Part shown: piece after piece, positions 55,101 to 64,000 of the stretch | How positions within the stretch are numbered: the stretch's first letter is position 1 | Layout of the letters: every line of letters begins with the position of its first letter | Assembly (NCBI GenBank): GCA_030267565.1 | Contig: BRXU01000005.1 | Location: forward strand, 5,719,501-5,783,500 | Origin: Pleodorina starrii | Taxonomy: Eukaryota; Chlorophyta; Chlorophyceae; Chlamydomonadales; Volvocaceae | DNA length: 64,000 nucleotides | Direction of reading: 5' to 3' | Notes under the pieces: model-generated | The model's input: only the letters and a program-made list of their open reading frames with translations | Databases searched by the model: none | What the model was told of the DNA's origin: nothing | Made by a program: the position numbers and the translations under genes

Positions 55101-57289
55101 CCCACTCCTGCGCAGAACTGGTAACTGCAACAACGGGGCGGGTTGGCCCGTCGGCTCTGCTGCAGCCTCTCTTGAAGAGGCACGAGGACGAGGAGGGGGC
55201 CAGGCACCACACAACCGCCTGGCTGGGCCTGGCCCACACAACCCCGGATGCAGAAAGAGTGCTTCCCTTAGGTCCCTCCCTTTTAAAGGCGAGGCCCCTC
55301 AACCCAAAGCCCTGCCCGGGGCAGTCCCCAGATCCACCAAGCTCAGACGCCCTGCATGCAGCTGCCGGACTACAGAGGACCGCGAGAGCGCGCGGCAGGC
55401 TTGTGTGTGACCTTGGGGCCCTCAAGCTGCGGGCCCCTGCACAACGGCCCATTCGCTAACATCGCTTCCGTTCCTCCGCTGCGGTACCACCTTCAATACC
55501 CCTGCTGCTGCGGTACCGTCTCCAACCACCCTGTACTGTACAAACATACACCGCCTGTACAAACATACTTGGTCCGCAGGGAGGTGTATGTGACATACAT
55601 CTCCCTTCGGTCCAACCCCGGGCCGGGTCGCCGGCGCTGGCTGCATGTCCCGGGCTCGCTCCGCTCCCTGCCCACTTCGCGCCCTCCTCCCCAGTCACCA
55701 CCCACTCTGCGATGTTGGCTCCCAGACTCCGCAGCAGGCGCGTGTAGCCCTGTTGGATCACATAGTTGACGAAATACTGCCCGTACGCCTGTGCACGCAC
55801 GGAGGGGATGCAGCAGCGTCGGCGGCAGGGGGAGGGCGGCGCAGCATTGTGGGACGCTCAAGCACGTTGCGCTGCCGAGCAGTGCTGCAACAGGGCCGCA
55901 CACATCAGACATCACGCACACTACGTGGATGGGGAGTGGAGAAACGGACATTGCAGCGGCCAAAAAGGACAGCGGCTCCTTCCACCGCGTCCCACTTGCC
56001 ACCGCTTGGCTCCGTTTGCCTCCTCTTATCCGACCCAGTACAGGACAGCAGAGCGCCGCTCCCGCTCCCAACCAAGTCGCACCTGCCGCACTCCGGGCCC
56101 CCGCCACACAACTCGCATCCCCGCTCCCGTCCTGCTCCGCTCGCGGCCAAACCCAGTTCCCGCACAAGTCCCAGCGCGACCCTCCGTCCATCCATCGCTG
56201 CGGTTTCGTTCTCCCTACCCAGCCCGTTCATCCATCGCTGCGGTTTCGTTCTCCTTACCCAGCCCGTGCACACCCACCTCCAGCGCCTGCGGCACCGTCA
56301 CACCCAGGATGCCTGCGCCCGTGATGACGAGGTCATACGTAACCTGGTCCGTGGGGTAGCGAGGGAAAGGGCCGAAGAAAGCGGGGGAAGCGGGGTTAAG
56401 CACGAAAACGCGGGATGTGTAGGGTCCCAATTGGAGCAACGCAACCAGCCGGTTGGTAACCAGGTGCAACCGCCAAAGTAAACACCAGTATTGGTTTGGA
56501 AAAGCGGGCTTTGGGGATACCGTAAAGCAGATCATGATCGGCCAACGATGGCTAGTACGTGCTGCATCACGATGGTTCCTGATCGATAATTGTGGCTGGG
56601 TGGCCGTTTTGAACACGCATGAGATCCCCCACCTTGTCCGGGTAGGGGCAGGAGGACACCCAGTTACAGTCCACATGCGCCTGCTTGATGATCTTGAGCC
56701 ACGCATCGCGCCCGAACGAGTCGCAAATGAAGGCCTCAACTGCGGGGGTAGGTGGAGGCGGAGGGGGTTGCGGTGTGTTGGCGGCGGGAGAGGCAGGACG
56801 GGAAGAGCAGCGGCGCCAAACAGCGGGACGGGACGGGATAGGCAGGCGTGGGGGGGCTGGACACGGCACAGCCGCGCAGACACGCATTCCCGAATCACGA
56901 CATCTCACTCGCAGTTCAGCGTTATGTGCAGGCGGCCAAGCCCGAAATATACGTTTGGTGGTCATATGCGCGTGTACTTATATGCACACGTATGTGCAGG
57001 CGGGGCCGGCAAGCATGCCCAACCCAGGCAAGAGTGCAGGTGGTGGAAGAAGTGCATACACGGGAAACACACACGACGCATATCCACGTACGCACATGAC
57101 CACATATCCACGTACACACATGTACCCGTCCACCCAAGCGGCTCGAGTGGGGTGTGTACAAGGCTTCAGCACGCGACGCACGGTGCTTAGGAGGGTCTGA
57201 CACCGCGACCACAGCCCGCCCCAACCGCCAAACCCGGGACACAACTGTGCGCCCCCGTGACTGAGACCATCCTACCGCTGAGGTTGATC
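46169..57289 (-). CDS. Soluble guanylate cyclase: H-NOX, HNOBA and cyclase domains plus a long disordered tail
   Basis: Heme/NO-type receptor cyclase converting GTP to cGMP. Exons in order: 57276-57289, 56633-56739, 56278-56343, 55706-55788, 54771-54807, 54292-54339, 53509-53667, 52627-52926, 52157-52210, 51664-51804, 51027-51243, 50145-50223, 49744-49893, 49145-49409, 48570-48691, 46712-47870, 46169-46399. All phases join; a first exon with the ATG, ending in phase 2, is missing. H-NOX (about 1-175) keeps the proximal heme His in FLANLNNLH and the YHSIR (YxSxR) motif. HNOBA holds [16 protein letters not shown] and [11 protein letters not shown] coiled-coil linker leads to the cyclase core: FSDMVGFT and TIGDAY (metal Asps), ETIGDAY Glu for guanine, and [12 protein letters not shown]. 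The usual guanine-contact Cys is Ser (PRFSIYGD). A 463-residue Ala/Gly/Ser/Asn-rich tail ends in the basic [15 protein letters not shown]. Confidence 0.93.
48366..48415 (-). repeat. Dispersed repeat family 1, copy (inverted)
   Basis: GTCCGTTCGCTGACGCCGTC then TCCGTCCCTTCGCTGCGGTA. A partial second copy follows at about 48525-48562. Both lie in the intron between the last two long cyclase exons. Confidence 0.75.
48749..48804 (+). repeat. Dispersed repeat family 1, long copy
   Basis: AAAAAGAAAGAAGATATCGC then a G-rich stretch and GGCGTTAGCGAACGGACCCG. It lies in the next cyclase intron, opposite in orientation to the 48366 copy. Confidence 0.75.
50510..50540 (+). repeat. Dispersed repeat family 2, copy
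   Basis: TTATCCACGTGTAGGCCGGA followed by GCCCGGGGGGG, in a cyclase intron. Confidence 0.75.
50780..51020. repeat. C-rich simple repeat (CCCACC/ACACCC)
   Basis: About 240 bases of imperfect ACCCCAC-type repeat on the plus strand. On the cyclase coding strand it is G-rich and fills the intron after the FSD-coding exon edge at 51027. Confidence 0.8.
52108..52145. repeat. (CCAG)n tetranucleotide repeat
   Basis: About nine copies of CCAG just inside a cyclase intron, beside the donor of the LEFKGQMV exon. Confidence 0.9.
52348..52365 (+). repeat. Dispersed repeat family 2, copy
   Basis: GTATCCACGTATAGGCCGGA next to a run of about 12 G, in a cyclase intron. Confidence 0.75.
53424..53481 (-). 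repeat. Dispersed repeat family 2, inverted copy, with a second shared motif
   Basis: Inverted CCGGCCTATACGTGGAT at 53465-53481 preceded by TTTCTTTCTTGCAAAATCAC. The latter matches the reverse complement of 380-405 in the phosphatase gene, so the repeat unit is probably longer than its core. Confidence 0.7.
54846..54863 (+). repeat. Dispersed repeat family 2, copy
   Basis: GTATCCACGTATAGGCCGGA followed by GCCCGTG. A degraded copy (GTTATCCACATTTAGG) follows at about 54908. Confidence 0.75.
55451..55495 (-). repeat. Dispersed repeat family 1, copy (inverted)
   Basis: TTCGCTAACATCGCTTCCGT then TCCTCCGCTGCGGTACCACC, in an H-NOX intron of the cyclase gene. Confidence 0.75.
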
Positions 57290-58498
57290 CTGTATGCGGC
57301 GGATCGGGAGCCATTTGGGTGTCCGGAAAGGGAAAACAGGCGGGATGAGTCAGCGAGGACACGGCGACAGAACGCAGGCCCGCTGTGCCTAACAACAGCA
57401 GGGAATGACACACGGAAAGTAATATAATGTATAATACTATATGTACCCATTTGCGCCCGTATGCTTTCCGGCCGCGCACCGTGCCGTCGATGTAAAGCAA
57501 AAGTGACCATGCGCAAGCCTGCTCCCCTCATGACAACACCAAACATGCCCTGGAGCACAAGACTTACCATCCAATCATTTGAGTGCCTTTACGGCCTCTG
57601 CGCTTTTCTCCTCCACCGCTTCGCGCCCAACCACAACGGAGGGTGTGCGCGACTGGACGAGCAACAAGTGGATGGGCCCACACGCGACAATTCCACAGGC
57701 GGCTACGTTGAAGGCAGGAAAAAACCTGGCTGCGACTTAGGTGCTAGGAATACGTTGTAGTTCCCTCACGGGACCTGAACTGCCTGACGAGCCCAGCTAC
57801 GCGCCTCTACATCAACTGATATGGTAACAACTCAGCCACCCCCGTCATATGATTCGTCAGTCGCTCCAAGCTGTGTCAGAAACTTAGGATAGGGGGAAGG
57901 GCCCTAACACGTATAGTAGGTGCGTGCAAACAACTCCTTATTTGTAAGTTCTGGCGTCGTAGCCCAATAAAGCCTCTCAATGCGCCAAAACAGACCGGCT
58001 GAGTCAAGCTCCCTTACGGAGAAAGTACGGCAGAAAACGGGGAAAGCGTAGTCCCGCTCGTAACGCCTCTCATTCTGCTGGCTGACAAAACCCTTAATTG
58101 TTACAATTATCCCCTGGATTGGCGACAGGAGCTTGCAGGTTGGCCAGAGCTACTAACGCGCACAGACCCCGAAATGTACGGCAATGTATGGAAGTAACTG
58201 GCAGTGAAGAACTCCATAGCTAGCTGCATAGCACATGTGGACGAAGTAATTTGTTGTCATATTTTCATGTTACGACTTCCATGATGCCAGAGAATGAGGG
58301 AAACTTGACGAAGGTGTAGTCCTTTGCTTCCGACGGTGGGCTTTTGGCAAAGCAGGGAAACTGCTTTGCGTCGGTCCTGCTGGCTTTTAGAAGTTTTTCG
58401 CTGGCGCATTCCGGGGTCAGCGTTCCGCCGGCAACCGAAAGTAGGAGTTTTCCGCTTGGCACGATAGCACTTCAGGCTGGAAAGTCTGGGGAAGCGCC
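57290..58498. promoter_or_regulatory. Divergent region between cyclase and kinase genes
   Basis: Holds the missing first exon and promoter of the cyclase (minus) and the promoter and 5' UTR of the kinase (plus). On the minus strand an ATGTTTGG at 57545-57538 could begin a MFG-type H-NOX start, but no GT donor there gives the phase needed by the 57276-57289 exon. The part 57750-58490 is less GC-rich and shows no coding features. Confidence 0.45.
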
Positions 58499-61400
58499 AT
58501 GGGCTGCTTCAACTCTAAGGAGGCGCTATATGACACGAAAGGTGGCGTTAGCCAGGCCGGCCAGAAGCCTCAGCATGCGTCCGGCAAACAGGTCTTGGGC
58601 TCGGCGTCTGGCCAGCATCCACCTTCGTACTTGCTTGAAGCTGCCCCTCAGAGCATACTGCTGGGCTCAGGAGGGCAGTTAACGCCGTCAGGCAATTCAA
58701 CCGGAGGAGGCAAGTATGCAATACCCAATTCCTCACGGAATAGTGTCAGCGCGGCGATGCCCGGCGGGTCCTTCATCGCGCTGGGTGCTGCTGGCGGCTC
58801 TACCAGTGGCGTTTCGCGGCGAACGCCGGCTGGAAAAGGAGCGCACGTTTCAGCCGACCTAAATGCAATCGTCGACGACCAGGGGACCATTAACGCGCTT
58901 GTCAGCCGACAACTGTCAGTGATGAGCCATTACAGTGTGAAGAGCGAGGCGGGCAGTGTAATTCTCCAGCCGGAGTTAGCGCAAGGCCCTAACGCCTTGG
59001 GCTTCACACTACACAAGCTTATTGGACGCGGAGGCTTCGGCAATGTTTATCTGGGTGACTGGGAGGGCCGCAAGGTTGCCGTGAAAGTGGTCACCGGCAA
59101 CAACAACGAAACTCAGTCCGACCAGGTAGTTGGGGAGGGGGATATATGACCTTGGGGGGTTGGGGGTCAGTACTGGCAGCTCGATGACGCTTGGCATTGC
59201 GCCCGTGGGGAATGCAACCATTCCCCATCTTGCAGCAGAAACATGGGCCCGGTCACACATGGGCATGCTGTCGTGCTCTGCCTGTTTTCTGGCGGTGTCG
59301 ATGGCTTGCCCCCACCAAGACCCGGAAGCGCGTCGGTTCGTATATTCACGCCTATTGCTGCCTGACATGGGAAGGGCTGCGTGTACTGGTTTGATGTTGT
59401 CTACCAGCCCCTCATCCAGCACTTCTGGGTCTGCTTTTGCGCCAAGCTGAAGGCAACCTTTCACTCCGAAACCCGCGCAGCCTGAGGATAAGGAGTGGGA
59501 GGCGCGTAAGGAGAAGATGGCGCAGATGGAGGCCATCCTCATGGCGTCTGTCAACCACCCGAACATCGTCCACACGCTCAAGGTGAGTGCAACGCTCGCA
59601 TACCTTACCTGCTTAAACCCATTTCGGGTGAAGCGGAGCGGTAACCCAGTTCGTCATTGCTTCACGCGTGCCGCCACGGGCGCATGGTCTGCTGTTTGCG
59701 GCGGGCAGCTGCCGCTGCACATGGCCACCGGGAATCTGCCTTGACGACACGGCCCTGTACGGACTTGTACGGCGTTTCCTTGGTGCTGCATTTGGTAAAC
59801 ACCAAATGCAGCGCCTTGGTGTTTGTTTGCTGAGCGTTTACCAACCTTGCGACCGGTGTGTGAATGATATGCCGTAGCAAATACGGTAACGCAGATATCT
59901 TTTCCCGGTGCTGACCGGGTCCCCAACACGCGCCGGGGATGTCAGTTTGCTAGCTCACTCGCCTTCGCCAGGGTCCCCCATGCATTGCTCCATACCGCCG
60001 ACCTTTGCCCAACTCCAACCTGCCGCCCACACCGGCCTTTTCTTGATGCACTGATCACCAGGTCATCGCACACCAAGGGGATGCCATGGATCCGGAGCTG
60101 GCTGCCATTGAGCGGGAGCTCTTTACCGAGCGTGATGAGGTGCGCTGTCCAGGCCCGGCTGTCGATGGGGCTCAGGGCGACGGCCTCCGCGGGGACGGTG
60201 TAATGCCTGGCCGCTCCACGGAGCCAGGACAATGTATAGTGCCAGATTGTCGGATGTAGTGGCAGGATGAATGGCAATGTGGGTCGAGGCGGAGGGCGGC
60301 TGAAACTATAGGCTGACGCCCCGCGGGGCAGTTCCGGGTCTGCGTCTGGTGCCGCGGCGGCACGCAGCGGGCCGGACCTGCCGAACCGAATCGTACTCCC
60401 AGCGCCGACGTGGATGGGATAGGCGGCGCCGCCGTCAGCAGGGGACAGGGATTGGCGAAGGTTGGGTCGTTTCTTGGGTGAGAACACAGCTCGGGGTGTT
60501 TGGAGGGGTCATCCCGCACCGTCACGATTGGCAATGGCGCCCATACCTCGCTGCGTGTCCCCTCGCCCTGCGTTGCGTTCCCTCGTCCCGGGCCGTTTTA
60601 ATTACCCCTCGCCCGCTTTTGTCCTCTCGCAGCAGCATTCTCCCGCGTTTGAGTGGCACATCATCATGGTGAGCTGGCGTCGGGGGTTGAGTGGGCTCTC
60701 GTCGGTGAAGCTACATGCTAGGGCCCCGTATTCCACTGGAAGTACGAGAGTTTACATAGCTTTTGTTTTTCTCGTCATCTGCGTACGAGGGTAAACTGGC
60801 TTTGACGTCGAGAAACATGGATAGCATGACAGTGGTTAACACCCGCTTGGTCCGATGACAGCTACATGAAGGCGGCGTCCTGCGCAAGGGCGGGCGCTTG
60901 AATGGGCAAGGATGGGAAAAGAGGCGAAATCAAAGCAGCCTATGCTGGTTTGACCCGTGTTTGCGGTCCCTTGCTATCACGCGTCTGGACGACGCCAAAA
61001 GTTTGTACCATGGAGGAAACAGCATCCGTGTTGGAAGCTATGGTTAAAAGCCCAAGCCGCTGTGATCTGACTCGCGCCTGTCCATCACGGTCCGCAGGAG
61101 TACTGCGACCGCGGGTCGCTCTCTCGCGCCCTGGCGTCTATGCGCTTCCACGAGGTAAGTGGGTGGATGCACGGCTGTCCGGGACGGCGGGCTTTGACGC
61201 GTCGCCGCTGCCACAGCTAGGGTACCGGTACGCGGATGGGCGCGGCGAGCTTGGGTGTGCGGCACGCAGGGCTACGAACAGTCCCAACATTTTTGCGACT
61301 GTTGGGCTGGCCAGGGCCAACTGGGCTGGCAGAAGCGTCTGTGTGTGGAAGGGGGCGGAACTGTTTGAACCCACATCAGCAGCGCGGCCCAGGAGGGCTG

Positions 61401-63748
61401 GATCGTCAACCCTTGCAGCCGGTGGTATCAATGTCCCATTGCGACCAAGAGTTGAAAGCTGCAACAGTCCTTGTCGGCGTGTGCGGATCTGGTGGAATTG
61501 TGAAGTGCCAGCCGACGGCTGGCTGCACGAATCAGTCGGCTAATTGTTTGGTGGCCTGCTAATACGTCCACATGAAATAAGCAAGTCAGGCGCAGCACCT
61601 AGGGAATTCCAATGCAGAACCCTCACGCAGAGGATCGCTCGGAGACTGCGAGCTCGTAAGCCAGGACGGAACGGATTGGGACAGTCTGTTTCTGTTTGGA
61701 CAGCATCGTCCATGGCTTGATGGGCATTTCGGCATCCAAACTGAGCCATAGCTGGTATCGTTGCTGCTGCGCGCCGTTCCAATGTCGTGATGTCCCCCGC
61801 TGCTGTCGCTGTGGCACGTACAACAGTTCGTGGAGACGGCGGGGTACGTGCGGTGGGACGCGTGGGCCTGCCTCCAGACGCTCAAAGAGGTCACGAAGGC
61901 GCTGATCTTCCTGCACGAAAACCGAATCCTCCACGGCGACCTCAAGGTGCGTGGCCGGCGCCTGGGGGGGCAGCGAGTACCGGGCACCGGGCACGGCAAC
62001 GGCAGCCTGAGTCGGCATGGCGACCGTGAAGTCGCTGACCAGGGGTTTCAAGGCGTGGAGGGCGACTGGAGAGCGGCCGAACAGGGAGTCTATCGGACAA
62101 ACTCCCAGATGTGGGGCTCCACAGCGATTCGCGGTGTTACGGGCTCTTGTTTTGGAGGAGCGTGGCCGCGGCGCCTGGCAGAAGGTGCCTCCTGCCTGTC
62201 GAGACCGGCGGGCGGGCATTTGTCTTCGCGGCCCGCTTCGTGGGCGCACCGTAACCGCCCTTTCCGTTCGTTCGCCCCCAGGCCGCCAACGTCTTGCTGA
62301 GCAGCAGCGATGCAGACCGCCGCGGCTTTGTTGCCAAGGTGTCGGACTTTGGCCTCAGCCGCGTGCTAGCCGGCAACCGCAAGGAAATTAAGACGCAGAC
62401 CTTCGGCACGGTGAGCACCGCGGACGCAGGGCGCGCCTGCCTGCCCGCCTGAGAGGGTTGATTGGCAGTCGGGTGTGTGGGCGCCATGGGCGGCGCTGGC
62501 TGATCGTGCGCCTGCAGTCTTGTGCCTGCAGAATGCAGCTTTGCGCCTACCCTAAAACCCTAAGACCCTAAGACCCATGATACCCTAAAACCCTAAAACC
62601 CGGCACGTTTTGGGTTTTGCATGGGCAACGGCGGGCAGGCTTAGGCGACCGAACTTAATGCAGCCAAGTATGCGTACCGGGGTGTGTGTGTGTGTGAGCC
62701 TTGCTCTTGGTTACCTCGCCCGCCTGCCTTGTGTCGCAGGTGACCCACATGCCTCCGGAGCTGCTCTCGAAAGGCATCTTGAGCCCCTCGGCGGGTGAGC
62801 GGGGGACTGCGCTACGGCCCACCGCAGCGGCTGCGGTCTCCCCACTCGATGCCCGATCCGATCTCCTGTTTGTGCTCGGGTTGTCACATATCAGCATTTT
62901 GACGCACGCATGCATGCGCTGCCACGCGCACGCACACGCCTGGGATTGGACCACGCGGGGCTGCGTCGGTTGGATGATCCAACCGCGGGGCGTCAATACC
63001 TCGTCCCCTCGGTCCCTGCCCTGATGTGCTAAACGTCGCCTCCGTTCCGCCGCTGCGATTTCGGTTGTTCCTGTCCGCCGTTCCGCCTCGCCATCCTCCC
63101 ACAGACGTGTATGCCATGGGCGTGCTGCTGTGGGAGGCCTACAGCGGTGACCGCGTGTTCAAGCAGCTTAGCGATAGCGAGGTCATCCTGGCGGTCGTTA
63201 CGCGGAAGGCCCGGCCGCAGTTCCCTCCCGACACGCCGCACAGGTACGTGGGGACATGTGCCGAGGTCAGTGCCAAGAAAGGGAGGGGCTTTTGCGCGAA
63301 GCAGGCGGCCCTTGCGACCTCCTCTGTGTACATGCCCTGTCAGTCGCGAGGAGGCCGGAGGAAAGCCCCAGCGCGCGGTGCGGACGTCCAGCGGGTTGGG
63401 CAGAAGCGGGGCAGCGGCCCTGCATCATGTGATCCAGACGTGCGATGACGAAAACCAGTTAAGAGGGCGTGTTTACGCTCAAGCGTGAACACGTCGGGGA
63501 GACGTAATGCGACCGCATTGCGGCGCCTGGCTGCCTCGTTGCCCGAGCACCAGGTGTCTACTGTCTAGGCCGTGCTGACCCGTGGGTCTGCCGGGTCGCC
63601 AATCGGGCAAGCTAGGACCCTCACCAGTTCCTCCCTGTTTCGGACCACAATGCGCAGGTTCAAGTACCTCGCGGAGCGCTGCTGGGCGGAGCTGCCGGAG
63701 GTGCGACCCTCCCTGCAGCAGCTGTACAACGAGCTGGAAAACCTGCAG
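58499..63748 (+). CDS. N-myristoylated TKL-type protein kinase (3' end outside window)
   Basis: Exons: 58499-59125, 59481-59582, 60062-60139, 60633-60668, 61098-61154, 61827-61946, 62282-62410, 62740-62794, 63105-63243, 63658-63748. They join in frame to 478 codons, continuing past the window. The start MGCFNSKEA has Gly2 for myristoylation and Cys3 for palmitoylation, so the protein should sit on a membrane. Residues 10-165 are a Ser/Gly/Gln-rich linker. The kinase domain follows: GRGGFGNVYLG (about 176-186), VAVK Lys near 196, a helix with MAQMEAILMASVNHPNIV, hinge IIMEYCDRGSL, catalytic loop HGDLKAANVLL (about 336), DFGLSRV (362), THMPPELL in place of APE, DVYAMGVLLWEAYSG and CWAELPEVRPS. 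The active-site residues are present, so it should be active. HGDLK in place of HRDLK is common in TKL kinases. Substrates are unknown. Confidence 0.92.
62549..62602 (-). repeat. Interstitial telomere-like tract (CCCTAAAA/CCCTAAGA)
   Basis: Five or six units of CCCTAAAA, CCCTAAGA and CCCATGAT. The 8-base unit equals the Chlamydomonas telomere repeat. It lies in the kinase intron between the DFG and THMPPE exons. Confidence 0.85.
63028..63062 (-). repeat. Dispersed repeat family 1, copy (inverted)
   Basis: TAAACGTCGCCTCCGTTCCG then CCGCTGCGATTTCGG, about 40 bases before the acceptor of the DVYAMG exon. Confidence 0.75.
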
Positions 63749-63807
63749 GTGCGCTTCCGTGCCTGGCTTTGCCTTGCGCCTATGCGCCTTTCCTGCATTG
63801 TTGTTAC

Positions 63808-63915
63808 GGTGGGCTCGACAGCGGGCTACCCTGTCCCTGTGTGGGTGGGCTCGACAGCGGGCTACCCTTTCCCTGTGTGGGTGGGCTCGACAGCGGGCTA
63901 CCCTGTCCCTGTGTG
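63808..63915 (+). repeat. 36-bp tandem repeat, three copies
   Basis: Unit begins GGTGGGCTCGACAGCGGGCT and ends CCCTGTGTG, with starts at 63808, 63844 and 63880. It lies in the last visible kinase intron. One base differs in the second unit. Confidence 0.95.
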
Positions 63916-64000
63916 GGCGCGCGACAATGCTTCTTCCTCTATGTGTTGCACCCGCGCCCCATGCCGGTGTCCGCTTCTCCTGATGACGCGCCGCCGCTCC

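Overview
This window looks like nuclear DNA of a volvocine green alga (Chlamydomonas/Volvox group). The bases are GC-rich. Genes are cut by many introns with GTGNGT-type donors and pyrimidine-CAG acceptors. Coding exons carry long Ala/Gly/Pro/Gln/Ser tracts, and there are TTTTAGGG-type telomere-like repeats. Exons were placed by reading protein motifs and requiring every exon-exon phase to join. In all multi-exon models below the phases close exactly, but no transcript evidence was available.

Layout from left to right. (1) 237-7954, minus: a PP2C-type protein phosphatase with very large low-complexity inserts, 3' end outside the window and start codon not found. (2) 11026-17784, plus: a complete 11-exon NSUN5/Rcm1-type rRNA cytosine-C5 methyltransferase. 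(3) 19018-23792, minus: a complete 10-exon gene for a 420-residue protein with a likely plastid transit peptide and no recognised function. (4) 24218-29594, plus: a complete 9-exon RlmI-like PUA plus methyltransferase gene, divergent from (3) across about 425 bases. (5) 31743-43655, minus: an array of BTB/POZ genes, two intact and intronless, with a truncated copy between them, embedded in repeated flanks with small hairpin elements and a captured 87-codon ORF. (6) 46169-57289, minus: a 17-exon (or more) H-NOX/HNOBA/cyclase gene, a soluble guanylate cyclase. (7) 58499-63748 and beyond, plus: an N-myristoylated TKL-type protein kinase, 3' end outside the window.

Two themes link the genes. The window has two unrelated rRNA m5C methyltransferases, one of the eukaryotic NSUN class and one of the bacterial RlmI class. 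It also has three signalling proteins: a phosphatase, an NO/heme-type guanylate cyclase and a kinase. The left ends of the cyclase and the kinase face each other across a gene-free stretch. Nothing here suggests an operon.

Introns and intergenic DNA hold at least three families of short dispersed repeats, several mini- and microsatellites, and two interstitial telomere-like tracts. Stretches without a convincing gene are 8630-11025, 17785-19017, 29595-31742, 33741-36662, 43656-46168 and 57290-58498.
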